64,000 bases of DNA from Taenia hydatigena (lineage: Eukaryota > Platyhelminthes > Cestoda > Cyclophyllidea > Taeniidae). Numbering within the stretch: the first letter of the stretch is position 1; the number at the start of each line of letters is the position of its first letter. A model generated the notes under the pieces. The model was given only the letters and a program-made list of their open reading frames with translations, ran no database searches and was not told the origin of the DNA. The stretch spans positions 1,688,287 to 1,752,286 of the forward strand of contig JADWOT020000009.1 of assembly GCA_036345935.2 (NCBI GenBank), written 5' to 3'. Positions 34,679 through 46,155 of this stretch are shown in pieces. Both the position numbers and the translations under genes were made by a program.

Positions 34679-35326
34679 GGATTCTTTTCCCGTGTTAGCG
34701 TTTCCTTCAAGTGTCAGTTTATGTGTTGACGTATTCATATCATTTTTTAACTGCTTTTTTCTGCTCATTTTACTTTTTTGCTGTGATATTACGTGCATGT
34801 ATAGTGTGTGCGCATGAGACAGGAAAAAAAAGCGATTACAGACTTGCACTCGGTGTTTGCTTTTTCCTATGCTGGTCATTAAGGCAGGCTTGAAGTGAAG
34901 TTAAATCCATCTTAAGATAGGAATGGTGCTTCAAGTTGAAAATTCTTCTGAATTAAGCTACCACGGTGCGATTATTCTGTGACTATCTATGTCTGCGAGC
35001 TTATATACTCTATTTGCTGAGGCCTCTACAATGTTCTGCAGGTGTCTTACCCCATGTGACATGTATTTTTTGTGAATTGCCCTTGGATTGGCGCGAAGAG
35101 CTTTTAGTGACGTTTAGGGTGGGTGATAAAACGATTCCTTTGAAAAATCAACTGGAAAAGAAAGTTGGTAGAGCCCAACCAAGCGTGGATTGTCATATGG
35201 CAGCTATCTTTAAGGCTTACCAATCTTTTTTCTACTTCGATTGCGCTAATGGAAATACGTCACTTTAGCTTATTTGCTGACTGGCTTGTGATGGGAACTG
35301 GCTTTTGTGTTTCCCCAAGTAAGGCG

Positions 35327-35332
35327 AATAAA
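35327..35332 (+). terminator. Candidate poly(A) signal of the coiled-coil gene
   Basis: AATAAA on the plus strand about 650 bases after the stop of the coiled-coil gene. It is the first canonical signal downstream. Confidence 0.4.
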
Positions 35333-35767
35333 CTCTCCACTCTATCCATCTGATTACTCCACATCGGACATCATCATTTCATCCACAGAAGATCGTGCCT
35401 TCGTGTTCTCTCGTTGGTCCTTTGTCAAAGACCGAACAGTCCTCTCGAGATAATTTGATACGCATGAAATAAGTGTAGGAAAACTTCTTTACTGTAGAAT
35501 TTGTCAGCACTAGTGAGTCGGTTGCAAGGACGCTATGAGGATGGATCTCATGGCACTGCAAACCTTATCCCAGAGGAAATTTTGTACCGTACTATGGGAC
35601 TGAGGGAGGCAGAGGAGGGGAGACGCTGTTTCATCGTCTGTGTTCCTTTGGTCTTCCCTTTTTCTTGTTGCAAAGTTCCTTGTGAAAGGGTCTTCACCGT
35701 GTGCGGAAGAGGGTGACTGTGGTCGCCTTTTATGAGCCATCCTGGTGACATTTAAGCCTTTACTTAC

Positions 35768-35961
35768 CACAAAGTAACGGCACAAATTCACGTGTTTACC
35801 TTGGAATTCGGGCAAAATAACAGTGTTGGATGCGTGGGTTGTCTGTGCAACACCCCCAGACAGAGGCGTGGGGAGGCCATTAAGGCTTTATGAGGGGTGG
35901 AGCACCCAGATAAGATTAACTAGACGGTATCGAGGACTTACCAGTTTTGGCTACTATGGTG
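35768..35961 (-). CDS. Two candidate exons, one a 20-nt microexon
   Basis: 35768-35885 has a GTAAGT donor and 39 open codons including GLPTPLSGGVAQTTHASN and ILPEFQGKHVNLCRYF. A 20-base block at 35942-35961, flanked by CTAAG and GTAAGT, would join it in the right phase (forming a Cys codon). The first exon is plausible; the microexon is speculative. They could belong upstream of the exon at 31708-32102, which would place the plus-strand coiled-coil gene inside an intron of this gene. Confidence 0.35.
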
Positions 35962-38900
35962 CTTAGTTAATTAGATAATTTTGATACCAAAAAAAAGGGA
36001 AACACTTTTTAGGCAAACAACGCCATGAGGCATTCTGTAGATATGCAGGGGGAGGAGCAAATTGAAACAAGAACCTAGAAAATGAGGTACTCTTCCCCTT
36101 CTGCTTACCACTTTTACTTTGGTAATTCATTTACCTATGGTCACATAGTAGTTGCTTCCCATTTATAGCCCAATTGAAGGAGAAAAACAGATTGTCAAAA
36201 ACTTGGTTTTCAATCGATGCGAACCGGATCCTACCGAGTGGTAGGCGATGACTTCGAGGCTGATGTCCCTGTTGACCGACGCGTGTAAGTGGTCACTGAT
36301 GCGTGATGTATGTGAATGGCTAGTGGGAAATGCCAAACTCTGAAACGGATTCTGATTCTGAGCCTTTCCATGTTGCAAAGCCGTTGATACCGTTTATAAA
36401 CCCGAATTTTCCACCTCAATTATTTCCGATTTCTACAAAGTCTTTAGCCACCGTGTCATTCCCTCTACTCTAAACTCTGTACTGTCATGCATTATTACCT
36501 TCTGAGGGAGGATACGTGGTGCTGCTCCCATCCCTTCTACGCCCTTTAGGATGATAGGTACTGAGCATTGCCCACACCACCAAGGTCTTTAATTTAGACA
36601 CCACAACTACTAATACTACAGCAAATTTGCAACCAAGCTAGTCAACTTCCACCCACGAGCACAGCGACACTCCCAACCAGAAGGAATGACGAAAAGGTAG
36701 GAGTGTTTTTTGGGAGACTAGCTAGGAAATGAAGGTTTGACCAGTCTCCTCACTATAAGCAGTGATATTTACACACTGTGCAAGAACACAACGTGGAACC
36801 ACCGCATTTTGCTCCACTTCTGTCGGTTTCAAAGCAGTACCAATGTGTGTTCAAGAATGTTATCCAAGTTTAGTAGTGTTTGAGGAGTATTTACCCTACA
36901 CAATCATGGGGTACTTCATGGCTTTCCACAGGACTGTTTCCTAGCTACACGTCACAGATTGCCGACAGTAAAAAGGATGCCAGCTCCGTCAAGTCATGGA
37001 AGTGAGGGCATATGACCTTTGCATTGAAGAAGATGGGAAAATGGCACTGATAGTTTGGGTATTTGATTCCACGGACTGGTCGATCAACTCGTGGATGACA
37101 TGAGTAGACTCGCTATCCACAGCAATGAACTGAGAGGTCGAAATCTCGTTAAGAGACTGACATTCATGAATTCGGTTGAATCGTTCCTTTGATGATAAAC
37201 ATCTGATGCAGATAGCTAACATCTCTATAGAGTCACACAAAAGAGGGAGCGTAGCTGTGGCAGCTGCGTCGCTAGCCCCGACATTCACCCAAACACAGAC
37301 AGCTACACCGCAACCACTAGCACAAATCCGAAGCGTTTGTGAAGAACGTGCGTGCATTTAGTGTTTCTTCTGTCACATTTCGAGCAACTGGGAGTGAGCT
37401 GCGCAGACAGCTTAAAAGGAACGAAATGGTGGAGGTAAAAAGTGGAATGTGAGAAGGACAAGGAATGAATAGAAGCAACGACCTGGTAGATCTCGCTTCC
37501 ATGCCATTGACCCCATCAAGACCTCAAATGGAGAGCCTCACCATTCAGTTACGACAAATGAAATGTGTACCCAAATCCAAATGGCCAAAGTGAATGCAAT
37601 TTGCTGGTCTGCTTACACTTGGCGCCAAACAATTAGTGTAGGGTCAAAAGTGATTTTAAAAAAACACACCTTTTGGATGTGCGGACGCCGGTTCTCTCTT
37701 TCTTTCCCGTTTCTACTTCTCTACTCCCCAAATTACAAACCGTGGAAAATAGTTTATAGCCTACTTGAAAAAAATTGTGGCATAAAAAGTCCGCCCTAGT
37801 TGCAAAAATTCATTTTATAGAGCTGAACCGAGGAAAAATACAAGCTTTTTGATCTCCTCGCCATTGTAGAAGTGGTCTTCAAGATGGAGTCGAAGATACA
37901 TTAGTCTTTTGGCACAACTGACTTTATTGTCCTTTTCTGCTTGAATTGCCAACTACTATTTTTCCAAGGATTCCTTCGAATTCGCTGATCAGATAAAAGA
38001 TTACTTCCAACCAGCTGTCTTGACTGCCGACAAAAATGTGCAGAAAGGGAAACACTATGAGTCCGTACGCAGGTAGTAGAGCCTAAATGCCGAATTAGAA
38101 GGCCTTCAAGGGGTTGCCAGTCATCTTCTTGAAAAATTTGGGATAGAAAGGAACCGTTAGGTCACTAATTGATTGGCTGTTCAAATGAGTGGAAGACTGG
38201 AACTTGATAGGAAATCGCTCTTACAGTAATAATCAAATCGGAATACCACCCACCAACCCCAACTTCCTTTGCTCATCCTTTGCGCCCGAAGTGCATTGGA
38301 GATCCGATTGTTCCGATTGTTTGTCTCCTCTCTTTTAAGAATCGGTGACGTCGGGTCAGCTACGGCATCGGTGTCTCATAATCACGAATCGGCCCACCAA
38401 TGACTTGTATCCAAGCGTCTTTCTCAACCTCCGTGGTTTTGGGCACCATTTTGACACTGGAGGGTTCCATTCAGGACATTTCTGCTGCCAGTTTATCAGC
38501 TCTTCCACACATACTTTGCCTGACCTCTATCCTGCTTGCAGGTCAGGCGAAACGTCGTTGGAGCGAACGCAAGTCTCATACTACTTGCGTTTTTAAAATG
38601 AAATGAAGGCGAAGGAATAGAAGTGGATAAAAAATTTTGAGCCATTTTTTGCGGGATAAACAGACTAACTACAGGACACTTTTGCGATATGCTCTCCGCT
38701 CCTGAAGGGACACAAGCTTGCAGAGGACTTCCATGCTAGACAACATCTTGCTGCCAGTAGGAATAAAAGTTGCTCTCGATTCTATAGATTTCACCTCACT
38801 TTCGTTTTCCACCTGCTAAATGCTAATTCTAGATAATTGCCGTAATACGCGGAAAAGTGCAGAATCGAGGAAAGATGGGCTTGAGGTAGGTTGAGATTAG

Positions 38901-39003
38901 CGCCTTCCTCCTAGGCTAGCCTTGGTACAAATCTTTCTTTGGGCATAATTGGGACATAAGCTTTGAAATATCTTGCACAGGAATAAATGGCACCTCAACC
39001 TAC
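35962..39003. other. No gene seen
   Basis: Open stretches on both strands here are short, low in codon bias and lack paired splice sites. No repeat or RNA gene was recognised. Confidence 0.4.
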
Positions 39004-40014
39004 CACGTGACTATTCTTGACACCTTGAAGAGGTTGAGTTCCCTTTGCACAAAGTCGAGTTTTAATCTGCCGCATTCTGCTAAAGAGATGGATTTTAGTC
39101 CGGAGTCCAAGACCTTTATGAAGGAAACTTGCACTGAAAAATTGCGACTGCAGTCCAGTGGAGTCGAGATGGTGTATCATTGAGTCAAGTATCATCAAAA
39201 TCTCGAGTGTATCGCCACGCTCTTCTTGCCTCGAGTTGCGTTCCTATGGTATGAAAGAATAAAAAAACAACTCTTTTTGTCTTGTTTGCTTGTGCGCCTC
39301 ACGATTTTTCTAACTAGCGTGGGCGTCAAAACTGTTTCATCACCCACTGGCGTTGTGTTAGTCCGGAAATATCCTAACTGGTAGTGGTGGGCAATCTTTT
39401 AGCAGAATCAAGAATGGAGAAACTTTCTTAGGGCTCCACATCATTGTATGATGAGGTATCGCCAAACTTAAGCCGTTTAGACCGTCTCTCGGTGATAAGT
39501 TCACTGCCGCAGAGTCCAGCTGGCCTGCAACAGATGCTGCAGTAAACTTTTACAGCCTCGAAAAACAAGCTCAATTTCCTTTGCAAAGCTTAAGTCACTC
39601 ACATCGACTTTAATCATGCAGTGAGAGCTAAAAGGCACCGGCCCGATGAAACTGATATTTACTTGTGTCTCTTTGGGTCAAATAATCGACCTCTGCAAGG
39701 TGCGACCACTCAGAGTGGTGAGCCGCACTTGAGAGCGCACAGCATTTCAAGTCATCTAATTACCCCATAAACGATAGATTGGGCTTTTATCCAAGTCGCC
39801 ACCAACTTTGGACCATATTTCCTGTAGGCTCTTAACTGACCCGAACTGCATGAAATAATTCCTCTCTAACCGCCGATAGAGTAGTAGGAAAACAGATGCA
39901 CCTATAGCATCCCAAGTCTTGCTTACTGTCGTATGAAGTCACAGTAGCTTTAGGATAAGAAAAATTACTGAAGTACAGAAAAGCTGAGGCTATTGGCATG
40001 GCCCGGAGGCCATG
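39004..40014 (-). CDS. Three candidate exons of a beta-rich protein
   Basis: 39969-40014, 39603-39670 and 39004-39113 chain in phase (1, 0, then 2 out). They read HGLRAMPIASAFLYF, then TQVNISFIGPVPFSSHCMIK, then GLKSISLAECGRLKLDFVQR. The first resembles the opening of the integrin-alpha thigh domain (an R-x-P-[IV] step followed by small residues and a beta strand), but only weakly. The same module recurs at 49.2 and 48.0 kb. The exons are short, so chance assembly is possible. Confidence 0.28.
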
Positions 40015-40060
40015 CTGCCGGGAGGAGGTAGTCAGCACAGACTTAAGCTCCCAAGCAGTC
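39969..40060 (-). repeat. Copy of a dispersed ~70-base repeat
   Basis: Aligns by eye at roughly 70% with 49223-49300 on the same strand. The shared core on the minus strand is GCATGGYCTCCGGGC followed by GCCTCAGC. It overlaps a candidate exon. Confidence 0.45.
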
Positions 40061-42879
40061 AGACAGAGTTAAGAAAACTATCAAAGCATTAAGTACCATT
40101 TTCTTGACAGAAGATCATGTTAATCAGACCCGTAATTTGGAAAACAAGTGATAAGATCTTATTTGTGCATTTCTCTAAAAAATAACACCGCCTTGCCCCA
40201 ATTTAATTAGCATCAAAACTGACAAGAAGCTCCTACAGCCTTAAGACCGAGTTCACTTTCATTCAACCAGCATTTAATGACAAGGAAACGTGAGAAGGAT
40301 GGAAGAGGAACGGCCGTGCGCCCATGCTTCACAATACTTTTACACTGAGGTGTGATACACTGACAACCACACCAACATTTCTGGATCATCTAAAGTGTAT
40401 GGACATGTTCGGCATTAAAAGGGGCAACATTAAATGCTGCACCAAAGCAACTCACTTCTTCAGTGACTTTTCACTTTTCACTCTCACGGCTTCTCGCTAC
40501 AACGTGCAAAGTGAGAAATATGACAACCTGATGTGGGCGGGCAATCCAAGTGGGTTTGCCGTCACCATTTGCATTCGTATGTCAATTTGGTGCAACGGAA
40601 ATGTTTATTCCGAAAGAGAAAATACTTACTTAAAACTTGGAAACTTGTTACAGGGAAATAATAAGATGTTGTCAAAATGGGCTTTATGAGTTGAGATGCT
40701 GCATTACATTGGAGAACACGCGATTGAGGAAGTTGAACTTTTTGTAAAGCGGAGATTTTGGAGCTTCTAATGGGAAGGTTTAAACGTTTCAGTTGGAATA
40801 ATGAAAACGAGAGGTTGTAGAACTTATTACCACACACCATGTCGTAGCTAAGAGGTTGGGGTGGAGGACGACTGAGAGGAGCCACACCGTTGATGAGATT
40901 AATGTGAGGTCAAGTGGTCGAGGTCGTCCATTCCACCAAATGTACTTGTGAGATATGAATTAGCTCAAATTGCTGCGTCCAATGCAGCAGTTACCGTAGT
41001 CTCCCCCCACAGTGTCGAGGCGACACTTGGTTCACTATTGTTTCCACTCCTGAGAAGTTAGTAATCGGTGAGAGAAAAAAACGCAGTCTCCTGGAGATGG
41101 GGTGTGTGTGTGTGTGTGTGTCTCAGTATTGCGATGTAAAAAGTGAGAAGAGTAGATTAGGTGTAAATGCAGGGGAGTGATGGTGTTTTCACTCGCCTAA
41201 CGCTGCTAGAAAACAAAGACAACTTCTTAGCACAAATGAGGCAGACATCGATGCAAAGCCTCTCTAAAGCTGCTTGAATATGGCAAGTAACGGATTGTCT
41301 ATTGCCTACGACTGGCGCATGTGTGTGGAACTCACGCTCGAACTTGCTCTAAATTAGCATTTGCCGTGGATGTGATACAAAAATATTTTCATACGTCCCC
41401 ACTTTCACGTTTGAATGACAATAACGACACACACTTATAAGCAATTTCGACGCCAAATTTGACAGAGCTCAAGAGGAGGTCTAGGTCAAATCGAAAGCGT
41501 CATTTTACACCAGCCTACGTGCTACGCAATCGAAGCTCAAATTGAGGAAAGAGGGTAGCGGAGAGAGAGTTCATTGGAGACAGAGAACAATCGGATGGCT
41601 AATAGTCGACTAAACCACTATTCTAACAGCTACGCCTTTCAGAGAGGTGGTGGAGGGTGATGTGACAGCAAACTGCCACGTTGCTTTTTAGTGGAGAACA
41701 CTAGACTCTAGGCTGAATTGTAACGGATTTAACTGTGTATTCCAGTTGCAAAACGCGTCTTCAGCTCGAGAATTTGCATACGATAGAATTACGTGTTTAC
41801 CTAGATGATATGCCGCCTATTTGCTGTCTCCATAAGTTCACGGCTAATGGTAACCTTATCATGCAGCTCCATTGTTAATTGACCTACGCGGGAGACGTGT
41901 TCGGAGCACGTGGATATGGCAGTATCGCACTCGAATCCGAGGGATCATATCCTCTCATTAGTGACGATATGTGCAGCAGACCTTGCCGAACCTTCGAGGC
42001 TTTAGGTGGACAGCATCCCTTCCTTCCACTGATTAACTAGTTTCACAAGCATTTAATGTTATTGACCCGCTTGACCGATTGCGCCAATCCACCCCATACC
42101 GTGAGAGGGTCATCCACCTTCACTTCTCTTCCTTCCCAGATCGGACATCTAGTTATCTAACCACAATTTGTGGTGTCTTTATTAGAAATAGATCTACAGC
42201 TGCTAGTCACCCTCGTAGCCTCTGTTCTCAATTCATCATAGCCATGAAAAGCTGTAAGATGCTGCACGATTGACCGAGTGGACGAAATAATTCTCACGAA
42301 GCTCTGGACTGAAGGAATCCTCATGAAGGGCCAATGGCACCCATAGCGGTAGCTCATGTTGCTGCTGCAGTACTATGGTTACAGTGTGGGCGTGGATGCA
42401 CTTTGGCAGTTCCTTGGAGACGAGAGAATTGGAGCGGAATGCAGTTGTACTCTTGCACAGTCAATTCAGATTACTACATCAAGAGGAAAAAGGAGTCAAT
42501 CATTCACTTTGTCTCTGTCTGTTTTCTATTCTTCCCGATTAAAAAAGGTACAGATTTTTTGTATTCTTGATTGTTGCTATGCCAAAATTAAAGACGTCGG
42601 CCTTGTAGAATACGGCTCAGTGCCGATCATTTTGAAGAGCGTAGAAGAGAAGGGCGTTGAACTATGTTTCCTTTCTTAGAAGGCAATAAGTCATGATGGG
42701 TTGCCAAAAGCTTTATCTAAGTCGAAAATAAGGGAGGTCAGAAAGTCGGAAACCAAAACAGAGGCAGCCACGTAGTCGAGCGTACATTGTAACAAATGTC
42801 AAATCGTTACACAACTCCTTCCCCTTTTGAGTGCCTTTTCTGCTCCTCTACAGTTTTTGGCAGGTAAGTCGTAGCCTAC
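40061..42879. other. No gene seen
   Basis: Contains a TG microsatellite. A minus-strand open stretch at 40562-40885 and plus-strand ones at 40324-40689 and 42334-42679 lack paired splice sites and any recognisable motif. Confidence 0.4.
41101..41121. repeat. TG microsatellite
   Basis: About ten uninterrupted TG units on the plus strand. Confidence 0.9.
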
Positions 42880-43019
42880 TTTGCCATCGCCAACATACAG
42901 TTCTCCACTGGAATGACAAAATAGAGGGTTCTTCCTCCTGAACGAATGTGGCGCACCCAACTCGAAGTGTTTTGAGGAAAGGTTCAAGAATGCTGCAAGA
43001 TCACAGCCTCCTCCAAATG
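42880..43019 (-). CDS. Candidate exon, possible FG-GAP-like module
   Basis: Acceptor CGCACAG and donor GTAGGC bound 46 open codons. They read FGGGCDLAAF, then HFELGAPHSF, then SSGELYVGDGK, which has the FG...GAP...G-x-hY layout of an integrin-alpha propeller blade without the calcium loop. The match is by eye and weak; a profile search would decide. No neighbouring exon with matching phase was established. Confidence 0.28.
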
Positions 43020-44324
43020 CTGTGCGATAGATGCTGGGAATAGATACTGCAACATCGCAAACAAGTTGGAGTCGCATACATCCGAGTGCATCGAGATTTT
43101 TCGTCGTGAGCGTTGGAAGTAATGTGGTGTCGTATGTTGCTGTAGTGAAGGTGAATCATTAAAACATTGCTTGTTTGAGGTGCTGTGTAACGAATTAACT
43201 TCTTCATATTTTGCAAATTTTAAGTGTCATCTCTCTTCCGCTAATTTCCGCTCTCCTGAAGCGAAATTTTTAGTCGCTGCTGATACATGGTTCAAGATTT
43301 GCTTGGTGGAATGAAGTGAGGTGTTGCAGTTTATTGTAGGAGACAGGATGGGCAATTCCACCAAACTCGTCATCGTTCACCTAGATATCGGCGTCTCATT
43401 TAGAGGAAGTGCTTCTTTCCCTTATTTACCTTAGAAAACCTAATCAGTGATTGGGCGCAACCTCAAACGGCCCAATATCACCCATTCCATGTTACCTTTA
43501 CGTGATTTTAGCTGATGATTTGCAGTGAGTGAAGACTAAGTTGGAGAGTGAAGAGGCCTCGATGTTGATGAGAGAGGTGTGGCGTAGATAAATTCTGCGG
43601 AACACGCAACACCCGCACCGGATTGATGCGACGTCACTATAGGATTACTAGACCTCCCCACAACATGTCCACAGAATCTCCATGACTGATGGTAGTCATG
43701 GATGTGGATGTTTCTTTGTCTACTTCAGAGAGGGCAGACAAGTGCATGCTTTTACGAATGGATCAGTTTTCGACAGTCGGTTAAATAAACCAAAGGCTCA
43801 AAATCTTGACCCTTGCTTTCTTCAAGCGTAAGTAAAGAGGCTAACTTGGAGAGTCAGTCTTTTTGCTAAACATGGCTAAGCCTTACGTTAGAAACGACTA
43901 AGACATGCACGATATCTGGCCACCGTCAAGATGATGAAGAGGTGGAGAACATGAAAGTGTGCATACATTACGTTGCTCAAGACACTTGCCAAGGGCATCT
44001 GACTAGAGCTAATTTGGAGGTTACAGGTTCTCACCTCCATCCTTCCATCCCACTTTTCAAAATGGGTGACAAATGAGGCCACTGCTGCCGATATTTGGAT
44101 GCACAGCGACAGTCTCCACCTCGGCTCCATATTATGACCAATTCGTAGACGCATTCAAAGGAAAGGTGGCACATCTACAACGCTCTAATATTTCATGGAT
44201 TTGACTTCACGATTCGACCTGTCACTTCATTACCATTAGCAAGCAGCATCGAAAAGGAATGGCAAATGCCTTATTAGTGCATTCTATCAAATCCATTTAC
44301 TGTCATGCAATGAACCGACTTTAC

Positions 44325-45415
44325 CGCCACTGTAATGGCATGCAGCTGCTTCAATGCCCAACCGATGTCATCTGACTGCTGCCAATCCTGTGCATCCGAA
44401 GCGTTGACACTCGTATAAATGGATGTGATAACGAAATCTGGATTTTTATGGAGTGCAATACAACTGTGCTTCCTTCCTTGCTGGATTACAAGGTTGCGGC
44501 ATCGGGATTGAACGACGTCTATTTGGTCTCCTCCACTTCCAACCATTCCACTTGTTTCTCTCAACCTTGTATTTAAGTGTCTCTTATTAAGGGGAGGTGT
44601 TAGTCGCTCGGAAGGATGCATAAATAGTGCTGAACGTGAAGCTGGACCAGTGTGGAGCAGCACCTCACTCGCATGCCAAAGCACCGTACTGTATAGGGTC
44701 CTATTATGGGTAAGTCTTGTGATATGAGATGTGAGATTATGACTCGTCCCACTGAACGAATAGTCATTAATGCTTCCTGAACGCTTCTAAGAAAGAATGT
44801 TTTTGACCGCATGAGTTGGAGTTTTGTGGAGTCACGCAAATTGAAAAGATTACCGGCCGAACAATTTCATAGGCAGTGCATTACGTGCTCAAAGTAGACG
44901 CGTTTAGTTAGTAATGAAGTGGCGTGATCTATGCTTACATTAAGTGGTGGGTGAATTTCGTGGACACGACCGAAGACGTGGAATTCTGTTTCAGTCCCTT
45001 ATGCTAAAGCCGCTTTCTACCATAAGTCCGTCACCCACTCACTCGGACAGTCAGTCAGTTATCACTCTTTTCCATTATTAGTTCTTCAAAATAAGGAAAA
45101 AGTAGTGGAAAGCTGTTTAACTGAACCCTTTCAAAAACGCCCTCAATTAAAAACATAATCTACTGACTTCACTACTTGAGTTGATAGCCCTTGAATACCG
45201 AATTGGCCTTTTAGTAGGAAGATTTAGCCTCTCTTCGGTGTTTATCAGAACTGCCCTCTGCATAAGTAAGGCTTGCTAATTTGATAGCGAGATATGGCTG
45301 AAGCATGACCGTTACCTCAACATTGCAGACATCTGTAAGTCTTTCGCAGTTGAGAGCATTCGGGCTGTCCACCAGGGTCGCAGTCACGCCCACCTCGAAT
45401 GCGTGGTTGTGTTGT
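44325..45415 (-). CDS. Two candidate exons, beta-rich
   Basis: 45316-45415 (donor GTAACG) reads NHAFEVGVTATLVDSPNALN and then two Cys ending DVCNVE, a beta-strand pattern with paired Cys like integrin-alpha thigh or calf domains. 44325-44463 (donor GTAAAG) reads NPDFVITSIYTSVNASD and QQSDDIGWALKQLHAITVA. The phase at the junction was not confirmed. A third open block at 43972-44154 (containing WRLSLCIQISAAVASFVTHF) lacks a clear acceptor. Confidence 0.25.
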
Positions 45416-46155
45416 CTTATCCCCAAGATTGATCCACATGTGTGAGTGCAAAGAGTAGGTGTGGTGGGGTCATGACCTCCACGCTGTTGTGAAAAGGTTG
45501 AGGTGGGGTGGGGAAATATGAGGCAGCATTTCCCTCTTCTTGTTCCAACTTACAGAACTGAATTTTTCACTACAAAGCATGGGGTCATGGGTCGTGGTAA
45601 AAGCGACGTTTAATACTGCACTCTACTAAGGAAGAGAGAGTTGTCCCGGACAGGTTGCAAATTAACCCATTTTCATGCAATCTCTTCTGCTCGATTTTCC
45701 CAACGCTCTACCGGAAATTGGACTTTTGAACCAAGTTAAATTCGAATAGTGAGGCAAGCACCTCAAAATTTAACTGACATTTATTGATGAGGATAGTCGA
45801 TAGAGAGGAGTGGTGAGGATGCAAAGAAGGTGGACAGCAGCGACAGACTGATGCACATTTCAGACTCATAACAAAGTGCACAAGCAATGGCAGACATTTA
45901 TTACACTGTGTTACACTTTTCAGACTACAACAGTCTATTGAGCAAGCGAAGTCTGCCAAACACCTATTTTCACTTAGAATGCCGGTAATTTGTAGAACTC
46001 CTGCACTGGGCTATAGAAGACGTTTTCCTCCAGCGTCATTCTTCTCCAACCACGGGTCGGAAACTAGCAAGGTAGAAGAATTTTCCATCAAAAATCTTAC
46101 GAGAGGAAATTAACAGAGCCGAAATTCAGAACGCATTTTAAAATAGCCTACTTAC

